The notes under the pieces are model-generated. The model had not been told where the DNA came from. It was given only the letters and a program-made list of their open reading frames with translations, and did no database searches. A stretch of DNA of 62,378 bases from a virus. The stretch is taken from positions 1 to 62,378 of IMG/VR virus record IMGVR_UViG_3300033148_010415; one strand, 5' to 3'. This document shows positions 24,464-33,906 of the stretch, piece after piece (position 1 is the first letter of the stretch; each line of letters begins with the position of its first letter). A program made the position numbers and the translations under genes.

Positions 24464-24807
24464 CTTTGGCCTTAGGTTGTACGGTTAAAGAGCTTTTAGA
24501 CAGGATAGACAGTAGGGAGCTTGCCGAATGGATAGCATTTTATCGTTTGGAACCGTTCGGGGAGGAGATGGCTTTTTTGCGGGCAGGAATTATCTCTTCA
24601 ACGATGGTCAATATGTGGAGGGATTCAAAGAGTAAGCCGGTCAAACCGGAGGATTTTATTCCGACTTGGGATGTTAAGAAATTAGCGGAAACCAAACAAT
24701 CCCCTGACGAAATGAAGCAGATACTTCAAACGATCACAAGATTATTCAAGAATAGAGGCAAAGAAAATGGCAAACATCGGGAACCTCGTAGCGACAATCG
24801 GGGCTGA
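24424..24807 (+). CDS. Tail assembly chaperone, frameshift extension (gpT-like)
   Basis: This frame is in -1 relation to the gpG-like gene and has LALGCTVKELL, SRELAEWIAFYRLEPFGEE, a recognised gpT-like pattern. It is probably made only as the C-terminal part of the fusion, not from the ATA/ATG-poor start near 24466. The end overlaps the tape measure by 41 bases. Confidence 0.75.
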   Translation, partial: LRERPERRFYFRLALALGCTVKELLDRIDSRELAEWIAFYRLEPFGEEMAFLRAGIISSTMVNMWRDSKSKPVKPEDFIPTWDVKKLAETKQSPDEMKQILQTITRLFKNRGKENGKHREPRSDNRG

Positions 24808-26695
24808 TGTTAGTAAGCTCCAAAATGATCTGCAAAAAGCAGACAGAATGTTTAAGTCTTTTGCTAATCGTACGGCAAATCATCTCAAAAGGGTGAAATC
24901 GGCTGTTTTTTCGCTTCAGGGTGCTTTTATTACGTTAGCTGGTGGATACGGTCTAAAGCGACTTATGAGTAGTTTTCTCGATACTGCTCGTACTATGGAA
25001 AACTATCAAGTGAGATTAAAAGTCTTGCTTGGCAGTACGGAAAAAGGGAACAAGCTTTTTAAAGACATGCGCGATTACGCGTCAAAGGTGCCTTTTACCT
25101 TTCAAGACATCATGGGCGCAGCTACTCAGCTAGCTGGTATTATGGGAGGCAGCGTTGACAGGATAAATCAATGGATACCTTTGATAGGAGATCTTGCCGC
25201 TGCTACTGGTCTGAGTATACAGAAAACCACAGAGCAAGTATCAAGGATGTATTCAGCCGGGGCTGCGAGTGCTGATCTGTTTCGAGAGCGCGGCGTTCTG
25301 GCTATGTTGGGATTTCAGGCAGGGGTTAGTTACTCGGCTGAGGAAACTCGGAAAAAGCTCATAGAAGCTTGGACCAAATCGGATAGTAGCTTCCGAGGTG
25401 CCACAAAAGAGATGGCTAAGACGTGGGACGGGCTCATGTCGATGATGGAGGACGCTTGGACAGATCTAAGGGACATGATTATGAAGGCCGGCATCTATGA
25501 TGCCTTGAAACAAGCCTTAAGTGATGTGAATGAAGGCCTGAGAATGTGGATCGCAAATAATAAAGAATTAATCCAACAAAAAATACCCGTGTGGGTAGAG
25601 AGGTTCAAGCAAGAGCTAAAGGATATCAAATCTCTTTTGATCGGTATCTATGAACTCTATCAGATTATATCATTGCCAGCAGATAAACTAATAAATTTTA
25701 CTAGAGATTTAGGAAAAGCTCTTGGAATGGCGACTGGCGGTCTTTTTTCATTTAGCCAGGTAGCTGAAGCCGTGGCAAAAGGCCAGTTGGCCGAACTGGT
25801 AAAAAGAGGCGAGGAACTTCTAAGTATCTACGACAAGATCAATAAGGGCAGGCCAGTAATAGATGTTTTCAATAGAACCCCACGCGGTCCAATTGAAGGA
25901 TTATCAAGGGATACCCTGACGCTTAAAGAGAAAACTGAATTATTGAACAGAGCGCTTTTAATTTCAGAAGATATTCTAAGAGCTAGAGATCTGGCGATGG
26001 AAGAGGCGGCGATTCCTATCGGGGAAATAATCGCGGGTACGAAGGAATATCAGGAGTTGCTACGACGCGGTATGCTTATCAGCGATGATTACATTAGAGC
26101 GCATCATATAGGATTGGAACTAGCTGCTCAATCTGTTGACGACATGAGCGATAAAATAAAGAGACTTAGCGATACGTTCTCACGGGCCTTCGTCGACATG
26201 CTTTGGGAGGGAGAGTTCACGTTCAAGAGGCTCGGTGAATCGCTAGTTAAGGATTTCCTTTCAAAACTTATGAGTGAGCAGATGCAGAGTCTGTTCACAT
26301 CTGTAACTAATACAGGCGGAATGTTTGGTGGCTTTTTCCGAACCCTCGCAAGCATTTTCCATGGTGGCGGTATCGTCGGCATGGGCAGTCCGAGCAGGAT
26401 GGTCCCAGCAGCAGCTTTCATCGGAGCGCCGCGGCTTCATTCCGGTCTTGCAGCGGACGAATACCCGGCAATTCTGCAGCGCGGTGAAGTGGTGTTGCCC
26501 AGGATCACAGGTAGAACCGCATACGGTCCTAGCATCCAGATCACAAACAACAATGATTTCCGCGGTGCGGACCCAACCTCGGAAATGCGTATGATTTCCG
26601 CAATGGAAATCCGGGATGAGCAAACCAAGCAGGACATACTAGAATCCCTCGAACGTGGTGGTTTGTTTGCAACGGCTATTAGGAGGATATCGTAG
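24767..26695 (+). CDS. Tape measure protein
   Basis: A 642-residue lambda-type tape measure: helical N-terminus (ATIGADVSKLQNDLQKADRMFKSF), hydrophobic segment near residue 45, conserved PFTFQDIMGAATQLAG, central helices, and a C-terminal glycine-rich HGGGIVGMGSPSR plus RGEVVLPR motif. Length sets tail length; about 640 residues suggests a tail near 95-100 nm by the usual 0.15 nm per residue rule. Confidence 0.85.
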   Translation: MANIGNLVATIGADVSKLQNDLQKADRMFKSFANRTANHLKRVKSAVFSLQGAFITLAGGYGLKRLMSSFLDTARTMENYQVRLKVLLGSTEKGNKLFKDMRDYASKVPFTFQDIMGAATQLAGIMGGSVDRINQWIPLIGDLAAATGLSIQKTTEQVSRMYSAGAASADLFRERGVLAMLGFQAGVSYSAEETRKKLIEAWTKSDSSFRGATKEMAKTWDGLMSMMEDAWTDLRDMIMKAGIYDALKQALSDVNEGLRMWIANNKELIQQKIPVWVERFKQELKDIKSLLIGIYELYQIISLPADKLINFTRDLGKALGMATGGLFSFSQVAEAVAKGQLAELVKRGEELLSIYDKINKGRPVIDVFNRTPRGPIEGLSRDTLTLKEKTELLNRALLISEDILRARDLAMEEAAIPIGEIIAGTKEYQELLRRGMLISDDYIRAHHIGLELAAQSVDDMSDKIKRLSDTFSRAFVDMLWEGEFTFKRLGESLVKDFLSKLMSEQMQSLFTSVTNTGGMFGGFFRTLASIFHGGGIVGMGSPSRMVPAAAFIGAPRLHSGLAADEYPAILQRGEVVLPRITGRTAYGPSIQITNNNDFRGADPTSEMRMISAMEIRDEQTKQDILESLERGGLFATAIRRIS

Positions 26696-27330
26696 TGGCA
26701 ACGATAAACTTTCCCACGTTATCGAGATACCCGGATAAGATTAATTTTTCGCCTATATCCAATACCCAGAGGCATCAAAGCCCTCTGTCCGGTTCAATCC
26801 AGACAAAAGAAATACCGGGCACCAGGTGGAAAGTTGTTCTCCAGTACGGCATTTTGTGGGAAGACGATATCCGAAAATTACAGGCTTTTCTTGCTGAAAT
26901 GAATGGCATGGCGGGAAGATGTCATCTGTGGGATTTATCACGCGAAACGCCGCGAGGAGTTGGTACGGGAACGCCCCTGGTTAAGGGAGGCAGCCAGACA
27001 GGAAAAACTTTGAATACCGATGGATGGACTCCCAACCAGACCGGAATACTTCTAGCTGGTGATTATTTTGAAGTCAATAGCGAGATTAAACGCATGACTG
27101 CTAATGTGAACAGCGATGGAAGCGGGAACGCCACGCTCCAGTTCGGGCCGGAATTGCGGGTCAGTCCCTCTGATAATGATCCGGTTAAAGTTAACTTTTC
27201 CATGTCTTCCCAGTCCGCCTCGAAATTCATGCTTATTGATGATAATCAGGACAAATTGATGATTGAGGGAACACGGGATTTAAAGGTTTGTAAAAATATC
27301 GTTTTAACGTTCATTGAGCAGTGGTTATGA
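26695..27330 (+). CDS. Distal tail / baseplate protein (DUF2460-like)
   Basis: A 211-residue protein (GTG start adjoining the tape-measure stop) with FPTLSRYPDKINF and WEDDIRKLQAFLAEMNGMAGRCHLWDL, a pattern seen in minor tail proteins after the tape measure. It likely forms part of the tail tip. Confidence 0.65.
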   Translation: MATINFPTLSRYPDKINFSPISNTQRHQSPLSGSIQTKEIPGTRWKVVLQYGILWEDDIRKLQAFLAEMNGMAGRCHLWDLSRETPRGVGTGTPLVKGGSQTGKTLNTDGWTPNQTGILLAGDYFEVNSEIKRMTANVNSDGSGNATLQFGPELRVSPSDNDPVKVNFSMSSQSASKFMLIDDNQDKLMIEGTRDLKVCKNIVLTFIEQWL

Positions 27331-27887
27331 CAAGAAATCTCACACAAGATTTTAAAAATGCGATTACAGCAGACCATGTTCCCTACTTAGTTTTTGCGGA
27401 ACTGGACTTTGAATCAGGCCCGCTACGCGTCTGCAATGCTGGGTACAATTTTACCTGGGATGGCAAGACATGGCTCGGTGTAGGGCACCTTGGAAGGATA
27501 GATGGTATTAAAGAAGAAGCCAGCTTGACGGCACATGGTATCAAGTTGACGATAAGCGGAATTCCTACGGAGCATGTTTCAAAAGCCCTGGGGGAGCATT
27601 ACCAGGGTAAATCATGCAAGGTATGGCTAGCACCGCTCGATCCAGTCACATATCAGCCAGTATCCAATCCTCACATGATATTCGATGGCCTAATGGATAC
27701 GATGGACCCTAAAATCGGTAAACGGGCAACCATCACCGTTAGTGCTGAATCTATACTTGCCGACTGGGACAGGCCGAGAATACGGCGCTATAACCATCAG
27801 GATCAGATCGCGGAATTCCCGCAAGATAAAGGGTTTCAGTTCGTGGAAAAAATGGCTGACCTCACATTGATATGGGGGCCGAAATGA
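27327..27887 (+). CDS. Tail tip / baseplate hub protein (DUF2163-like)
   Basis: From ATG 27327 (ATGA overlap), 186 residues with YLVFAELDFESGPLRVCNAGY and EEASLTAHGIKLTISGI, then ESILADWDRPRIRRYNHQDQ, a typical DUF2163/tail-hub ending. It lies between the distal tail protein and the NlpC-like gene, matching the usual order. Confidence 0.7.
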   Translation: MTRNLTQDFKNAITADHVPYLVFAELDFESGPLRVCNAGYNFTWDGKTWLGVGHLGRIDGIKEEASLTAHGIKLTISGIPTEHVSKALGEHYQGKSCKVWLAPLDPVTYQPVSNPHMIFDGLMDTMDPKIGKRATITVSAESILADWDRPRIRRYNHQDQIAEFPQDKGFQFVEKMADLTLIWGPK

Positions 27888-28285
27888 GAAAGCAGAATTG
27901 GCCTCATATATTAGCAATGGAAATCGAGGCATGGAGGAATCAGCCGTTCAGCTGGGGATTCAACGATTGCGCGATGTTCGCGGCCAACGTAGTAGAAGCG
28001 ATGACCGGAATCGACTATGCAGCGGAGTTTCGTAATAAATACACTACCCGCGAGGAAGCACAGGCCATGCTCGATGAGCACGGTGGGTTATGTTCCATCA
28101 TGGATAAGCTGTTCGACAGGATTAACCCCCGGCTTGCCCACCGGGGAGACGTAGTCTTGATAGAGGTGGATAGCCGCGAATTTCTCGCCGTAGTGATTGA
28201 TTGGCGGTGCGCAGCGCCAGGTAATGACGGGCTTTTGTTCAACAACGTCATTGACGTGGCGAAAATCGCTTGGAGGATCGATTAA
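27884..28285 (+). CDS. NlpC/P60-like tail assembly protein (DUF6950-like)
   Basis: A 133-residue protein with WGFNDCAMFAANVVEAMTG (cysteine as nucleophile) and HRGDVVLIEVDSREFLAVV, the core of small NlpC/P60-type tail proteins. It may digest peptidoglycan during DNA entry or help tail assembly. Confidence 0.75.
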   Translation: MRKQNWPHILAMEIEAWRNQPFSWGFNDCAMFAANVVEAMTGIDYAAEFRNKYTTREEAQAMLDEHGGLCSIMDKLFDRINPRLAHRGDVVLIEVDSREFLAVVIDWRCAAPGNDGLLFNNVIDVAKIAWRID

Positions 28286-31200
28286 GTGGAAGCGGTAACA
28301 GCCGCAATACTTGATTTTCTTGTTATAGAAATTGGCGCAACCGTGGGATTTGCCAACGTTGTAGCCGGTGCTGTAACGTTCGGTCTGAAAGTAGCAGTAT
28401 TAGGTAGTGGAGCCTATCTGGCCGGGCGCGTATTCCAGGGCCGTAGGCCTTCTTTTACCTCTGAGGCGCAGGACAGGACGCACGTTGTTCGTTCGGCAGT
28501 GCAACCGTATCGCGTCATATATGGTGAGACCATGACCTCCGGTGCGCTGGTTTTCGCCACATCCGTAACGGGCGAATCCTCTTCCCAGAGCCAGAATTCA
28601 TATGCGTTAAAGGTTTGGGCCGATGAAGAGGCTGGGAGCAATACTATTACACTCTACACAAACGTATTGTGGAATCCACACAACACAATAGACCTCACTA
28701 TAGAGCAAAACACGGAGATTACTTTCGCCGGCGATGGTACCACCTACACCGTCCAAGCCGATGCCACGGGTACGCTCCTTTATCATGATGATGACCATAT
28801 CTGCAAAGTTGATCTAACTATATCTCCGGCCCTGCAGCAATATACCAATTCTGAAACAGAGGTCTACGAAGGCTCGGTTCCCCTTGCCTTTGTGGAAACC
28901 GTACCTGCGCGACAAGGAACAACCCATAAATACGTACACATGGTCATTTCGCTTGCGGGACATCAGGTACAGGAAATCGGTGATATATATTTTGACGATA
29001 CCATCCCGCACGATATTCCGATAACCTCATCGAGTGTCGCCAACCCTACAACTATAACTACCACGAGAAGGCACAGCCTTAAGACCGGGGATAAGATAAA
29101 GATTCAGAATCATTCCGGCGGATCTCCGGATATTAACGGAGAGCATACGGTCCTTGCTGCTCCTACTCCCACTACGTTCCAGATAGACGTGAACGTTACC
29201 CAGGCTGGTACCGGAGGGGAGTGTTTTGTAACGAGATTCTATGAGGATGGTGATTATAATAGCCCGCTTTTCCGCATCAAAAAACATCTTGGTAGCCGGA
29301 ACCAGGATGCAGACCCGGACCTTGTCTCCGAAGTTTCGGACTGGACTAATGACCACAGGCTTAGGGGGCGAGCTTATATTTATGTGAGATTTACGTTTGA
29401 TGAAAAATACAAGGCATGGCCCAACGGCATTCCCAACATCAAGGCTATCGTCAAGGGGCGTCGCGTCCATGACCCACGGACAATGCAAGAGGGCGATATA
29501 ACGTCTTCAGTTCCCTACGATTCGGTGAGCACCAAGATAACAGCGATCGGACACGGCCTCGAAACCGATGATTTGGTGAGAATTACAGGACACAGTGATG
29601 ACGATATCAATGATGAGCATATCGTAACCGTGCTCGATGACGATAATTTCACCGTTCCAATCGTCATGTCTTCAAGTGCGGGATCCGGCGGAACGTTCAG
29701 CGAAATAGCGTATTCAAACAATTCGGCTTTATGCGTACGGGACTATTTGACCGCTGAATTCGGTCTGAATTGCGGTAGAAATCGTATTGACGATGCTATC
29801 TGTATTGCAAGCGCCAATGTATGTGATGAAGACGTTGAACTTGATGCCAGTTCCGATCCTGAGACCCAAAAGCGCTATACATGCGACGGGTCGTTTACGC
29901 TCGACATGATTCCCAAGGATATCCTCGAATCACTTTGTAGCTCCATGGCAAGCCCTCCGCCGGTATGGACTGAGGGTAAATATAGGATTTTTGCCGGCGC
30001 GTATCAGGCACTGTCTTTGACCCTTGATGAAGACGATTTAAGAGATGATATAGAAATTCATCCGCGGACGTCGCGTCAAAAACTGTTCAACGCCGTGCGC
30101 GGCGTATTTACCGATCCCAACCGTGAATGGCAGCCCACAGATTTTCCACCCATAGTAAATTCTTATTACGAATCTCAGGACGGCGGACAACGCATCTATA
30201 AGGACATAGAGCTTCCATTTACCCAAAACATAATCCGGGCCCAGCGGATAGCGAAAATATATCTTGAGAAGGAAAGGCAGCCTATAACCGTTCGATTTCC
30301 TGCAAAAATAACAGGATACCAGGTCGCCCTGCTGGACACGATCGGGCTCAAGATAAACGTCCTTGGATGGAATGGTTCGGCATTTCCCAACGGCAAGGAG
30401 TTTACCTGTGTTGGCTGGTCTATCTCAAAGGACGGAGGAATCGATCTTGATTTCAGGGAAGAAGCATCCGGGATCTATGATTGGAATTATGGCGAAGCTA
30501 CGACTTTTGACTATGCGCCCGATACGGCATTGCCGCGACCTCACGAGATCGATGCACCTAACAATCTCACGTTGACTGAAGAAGTTTACAAAGAGGGAGG
30601 ACGATACAAATCCCGCGTGCGGATCACCTGGGACCCGGTAGATGATTATTCGATCATGCACTATATCCTTGAGGGGGCTTATTACGGCTCTGATACCTAT
30701 TATTCGCTCAATATGGGTACCCGCACCTGGTATGTGGTTGAGAACGTACCGCGGGGACGATATAGCGTGCGGTTGAAGGCGGTCAACCTCTACCAGTGCT
30801 CCAGCGACTGGATAAGCGCAGATATCACGGTCTTCGGTATAAACCCGATCCTCGCGTCCGCGGGCCTGGCGCCTCCGATTCAGCCGAAGCTCTTCTACAC
30901 GCCGGACAAATACGGCCACGTCAACAAGGTACGGTTTCAGTGTCAGTACAGGGTCGGTGCGGGCGGAGTCCCCACCGGCATACTGCTTCTTTATGCCATA
31001 TCCGACTATCCGAACATGCTCACCCTGGGGACCGACTCCGGATCCACTATCGACATCGCAGGGGGAGCCGTCATCGACCAGGGTGAGTACGAGGGGGAGA
31101 TCCTCGCCGGCTCCACCAGGTCCCGGCTAATTCTCAGGACGGAAACGAACCCGTTTTCCACCGAGTTCGACCGGGCCGGGATGTTCTGGTTCCAGTTCGG

Positions 31201-31705
31201 CTCGTCCCAGTGGCGCAAGGCCAGCGGCTACGATGAGCTGGGCGTCGACTTCCGCATTCCGTTCGATGTGGACCCCACGCCCGGGCAAAAACTGAACTAC
31301 ATCATGATCGGCTGGATAGACGACCGGGACCCCGACAACCGGCTTCTGTTCGTCAGGAACGCGGGCGGCGACTACGAGGTCATCAAGTGGGGCGCGGTGG
31401 AACAGGCCGGTAACACGTTCCGCCTCACCGGGTGCAGCCGCGGGCAGGAAGGAACTACCCAGATGGACGTGAGCGGCCTTGATGCTCATTATTACCCGTG
31501 GATCGGCCCGGGCACGGCCTTCATCAACTTCCCGCTGGATTCGTTCTCCGAGGTCGGCAAGGGCATCTACGAAGCCAACGCGGACGCGGGGTTCAACTGG
31601 CTGCCGCAGTTCTGGTCATCGTTCGCCTGCCTGGCGTATATCGAGACCGAGGGCGGGTATATCCGTTCTTATATCGTTCCGGCGCAAAGAGGAGGAGGGT
31701 TATGA
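28286..31705 (+). CDS. Tail tip protein J-like (central fibre / host specificity)
   Basis: A 1139-residue GTG-start protein. An N-terminal membrane-like segment (VVAGAVTFGLKVAVLGSGAY) is followed by the J-type hub region (PYRVIYGETMTSGALVF, KYVHMVISLAGHQVQEIGDIYFD). Two small beta inserts of related sequence occur at about residues 250-325 and 405-480. A fibronectin-III-like domain follows (APNNLTLTEEVY, ITWDPVDDYSIMHYILEG). The C-terminal 250 residues are GC-rich. It carries host recognition and joins to the fibres. Confidence 0.8.
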   Translation: MEAVTAAILDFLVIEIGATVGFANVVAGAVTFGLKVAVLGSGAYLAGRVFQGRRPSFTSEAQDRTHVVRSAVQPYRVIYGETMTSGALVFATSVTGESSSQSQNSYALKVWADEEAGSNTITLYTNVLWNPHNTIDLTIEQNTEITFAGDGTTYTVQADATGTLLYHDDDHICKVDLTISPALQQYTNSETEVYEGSVPLAFVETVPARQGTTHKYVHMVISLAGHQVQEIGDIYFDDTIPHDIPITSSSVANPTTITTTRRHSLKTGDKIKIQNHSGGSPDINGEHTVLAAPTPTTFQIDVNVTQAGTGGECFVTRFYEDGDYNSPLFRIKKHLGSRNQDADPDLVSEVSDWTNDHRLRGRAYIYVRFTFDEKYKAWPNGIPNIKAIVKGRRVHDPRTMQEGDITSSVPYDSVSTKITAIGHGLETDDLVRITGHSDDDINDEHIVTVLDDDNFTVPIVMSSSAGSGGTFSEIAYSNNSALCVRDYLTAEFGLNCGRNRIDDAICIASANVCDEDVELDASSDPETQKRYTCDGSFTLDMIPKDILESLCSSMASPPPVWTEGKYRIFAGAYQALSLTLDEDDLRDDIEIHPRTSRQKLFNAVRGVFTDPNREWQPTDFPPIVNSYYESQDGGQRIYKDIELPFTQNIIRAQRIAKIYLEKERQPITVRFPAKITGYQVALLDTIGLKINVLGWNGSAFPNGKEFTCVGWSISKDGGIDLDFREEASGIYDWNYGEATTFDYAPDTALPRPHEIDAPNNLTLTEEVYKEGGRYKSRVRITWDPVDDYSIMHYILEGAYYGSDTYYSLNMGTRTWYVVENVPRGRYSVRLKAVNLYQCSSDWISADITVFGINPILASAGLAPPIQPKLFYTPDKYGHVNKVRFQCQYRVGAGGVPTGILLLYAISDYPNMLTLGTDSGSTIDIAGGAVIDQGEYEGEILAGSTRSRLILRTETNPFSTEFDRAGMFWFQFGSSQWRKASGYDELGVDFRIPFDVDPTPGQKLNYIMIGWIDDRDPDNRLLFVRNAGGDYEVIKWGAVEQAGNTFRLTGCSRGQEGTTQMDVSGLDAHYYPWIGPGTAFINFPLDSFSEVGKGIYEANADAGFNWLPQFWSSFACLAYIETEGGYIRSYIVPAQRGGGL

Positions 31706-33342
31706 GCCTCGCGGGGATCGGCGACTATCTCATAGGCGTCCAGGCCAGCGAGGGGCTTGATTTCGGGATAATACCGCCCAATCCCTTTGAGGAAGGCCCG
31801 GTGGATCCCTACGGCATCCTCCTGGATTTCGCAAAGCGCCTGGCGGATGTGGAGGATCGTCTTGAGTTCAAAGTAGACAAAGGCCGCGTGGCGTCCGAGA
31901 TCGTCATTGCAAAAGAGGCCGTGAAAATTCAGAGCGACATGATCGGCCTTATCGGGGCCGTTTCCTTCTGGGACTGGTACAGGGATGTCTCCGGCGCGGC
32001 CACGGGCATCATCGATCCAAGCCAGACGCAGATCCGCGGCGGCGTCATAAGGACTGAAAAAATCCTGAACTGGGACGGAGACTCCTATATCAACCTGGAA
32101 GCAGGTAAGAATCCCGAGGACGATATATTTCTAAAAGCCCTGGATGGGGTGAAGATTTACTCCGATGGCAGCGCTTTTCTCGGCAAGGAAACGGGCGCAT
32201 ATCTGGAGTACGACGCGGACACCGGCGCATTCCTGATCCAGTGCGCGGGGACAAGCGACATTGAGGGCCTTATCGTCGGAAACGTTCCCACCACAACGGG
32301 ATATCTCATCAATGACAAGGGCCAGCGCGGATTTTACGGCGGAGACCTCGTGTTCGTCCACGCCCTCCAGGACATCAACGAAGGCGGGTGGAACATCGGC
32401 GCGGGCGATGTGGGATGGGGTAGGCCGAACCAGTCATACATCTACTGGGACCAGGATGAGAACCGCTTCCTTATAGATATCAAATCGACTGCGAACAATG
32501 CGGGACTGGCGATCGGCGACTTTTCATCCTTCGACCCGATCACGGGCAGTGGGTTCATCCACAACGCAAAGGCTATACGAGGATACGCGGACAGCGATCT
32601 GGTCTACGTCGCGGCGATCCAGGCGATCAACGAGGGAGGGTGGAACATCGGCGCGGGCGACGTGGGATGGGGCAGGCCGAACCAGTCATACATCTACTGG
32701 GACCAGGATGAGAACCGCTTTCTCATAGATATCAAATCGACTGCGAACAACGCGGGTTTGGCGATCGGCGACTTTTCATCCTTCGACCCGATCACGGGCA
32801 GTGGGTTCATCCACAACGCAAAGGCTATACGAGGATATGCGAACAGCGATCTGGTCTACGTCGCGGCGATCCAGGCGATCAACGAGGGAAACTGGAACAT
32901 ACCAGCGGGAAGCTGGGGCATAGGGAATCCCTCCACCAACAAGTATCTCTACTGGGACGGATCGACTGGTGATATGACGATCAGAGGAAACCTGAATGCT
33001 GATGATATCACGGCAGGCACCATCACCGGCAGGATGCTCAGGACAGCCGTTAGCGGCCAGAGATTTGAGGTAAGTGTATCGGATAATTGTGCTTACTGGT
33101 ATAATTCCAATGGAATAAAAAAAGTCATAATAGGTGGAGGTGGTGGAGGAGCATTTGTTGATATAGCTGGTTTATTATACACCGATGGCATATGGAGCAA
33201 TGGAAATGTAACCTTGGATGGTACCGGGTCAGACCTACGCGTGGGTGGCACCATAAAGTGGGCCGGGAGCCAGTCAAATCCGTTTACTCTGTATATTTAT
33301 CAAAACGGATGGAAGGCCTATTCAGCTTACATACTTACATAG
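31702..33342 (+). CDS. Tail fibre with internal 84-residue repeats
   Basis: From ATG 31702 (ATGA overlap with J), 546 residues. N-terminal helical region, then two nearly identical 84-residue units and part of a third (each carrying INEGGWNIGAGDVGWG and AIGDFSSFDPITGSG), then glycine-rich and beta-rich C-terminus (GNLNADDITAGTITGRMLR). Repeats like this form trimeric fibre shafts. Confidence 0.75.
   Translation: MSLAGIGDYLIGVQASEGLDFGIIPPNPFEEGPVDPYGILLDFAKRLADVEDRLEFKVDKGRVASEIVIAKEAVKIQSDMIGLIGAVSFWDWYRDVSGAATGIIDPSQTQIRGGVIRTEKILNWDGDSYINLEAGKNPEDDIFLKALDGVKIYSDGSAFLGKETGAYLEYDADTGAFLIQCAGTSDIEGLIVGNVPTTTGYLINDKGQRGFYGGDLVFVHALQDINEGGWNIGAGDVGWGRPNQSYIYWDQDENRFLIDIKSTANNAGLAIGDFSSFDPITGSGFIHNAKAIRGYADSDLVYVAAIQAINEGGWNIGAGDVGWGRPNQSYIYWDQDENRFLIDIKSTANNAGLAIGDFSSFDPITGSGFIHNAKAIRGYANSDLVYVAAIQAINEGNWNIPAGSWGIGNPSTNKYLYWDGSTGDMTIRGNLNADDITAGTITGRMLRTAVSGQRFEVSVSDNCAYWYNSNGIKKVIIGGGGGGAFVDIAGLLYTDGIWSNGNVTLDGTGSDLRVGGTIKWAGSQSNPFTLYIYQNGWKAYSAYILT
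32346..32900 (+). repeat. 252-bp tandem repeat in the tail-fibre gene
   Basis: Two near-identical units (about 32346-32597 and 32598-32849) and a partial third, 252 bp apart (84 codons). Differences are few and mostly silent, so the duplication is recent or kept uniform by recombination. Copy number may vary and change fibre length. Confidence 0.9.
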
Positions 33343-33359
33343 CTTAGCAGGAGGCGTTC

Positions 33360-33665
33360 GTGAAATTCCGAATAATCAATTACTTCAAAAGTCCGGATGC
33401 CAGCAAATTCACGGCTTCGATTGAGATTGTGGATAATGACGGGCATGCCGTATACCAATGCCACGTCGATGTGCCGACGGATAGAGCGATGACGCAGCAA
33501 GAAATCGAAGAATATATTCGATACTCAGCGGAGAAGCGGTATGACCGATACCTTCGAACGATCGCGAGGGCCGGAAAGGTCTCCGAGGACAAGGTCGGAG
33601 CGCTCGTTGGGAAAACCTTTGATCTGCGCAGGGGAGGCAATCATGGCCAAAAAACCGAAAATTGA
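33360..33665 (+). CDS. Small protein after the fibre gene
   Basis: A 101-residue GTG-start protein with beta-alpha pattern (FRIINYFKSPDASKFTASIEIVDNDG) and a helical second half. Possibly a fibre chaperone or small tail protein. No family recognised. Confidence 0.45.
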   Translation: MKFRIINYFKSPDASKFTASIEIVDNDGHAVYQCHVDVPTDRAMTQQEIEEYIRYSAEKRYDRYLRTIARAGKVSEDKVGALVGKTFDLRRGGNHGQKTEN

Positions 33666-33906
33666 GCCGGTTACGAGTGAAGCGATCAACATCGAGGTCG
33701 CCAAAGACCAGATCGCTCAGATACTGCGCCGGAACATCGGCAGCATGATGACCGTCGATCTTTACAACGGCGTCATGGTGGCGATCAATCAAATACTCCC
33801 GAGGTCCCCGGCTCTAACAAACGTGGGGACCAAGAAAGTCGGCAAGCAGCAGAAGGAAGCAAAGGAAACAGCCAATGACAGCGCAAGGAATACCGACAAA
33901 GCTTGA
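33643..33906 (+). CDS. Small hypothetical tail-region protein
   Basis: An 87-residue protein from ATG 33643 (GGGGAGG upstream), with a helical core VAKDQIAQILRRNIGSMM and a lysine-rich end. It overlaps both neighbours. No function assigned. Confidence 0.45.
   Translation: MAKKPKIEPVTSEAINIEVAKDQIAQILRRNIGSMMTVDLYNGVMVAINQILPRSPALTNVGTKKVGKQQKEAKETANDSARNTDKA

Noticed and set aside
24466-24807. Independent gene start for the gpT-like frame
   Set aside because: No ribosome site precedes it; the frameshift at 24418 explains the frame.
31498-31701. N-terminal extension of the fibre gene in the J overlap
   Set aside because: The strong GGAGGAGGG and ATG at 31702 with ATGA coupling indicate the true start.
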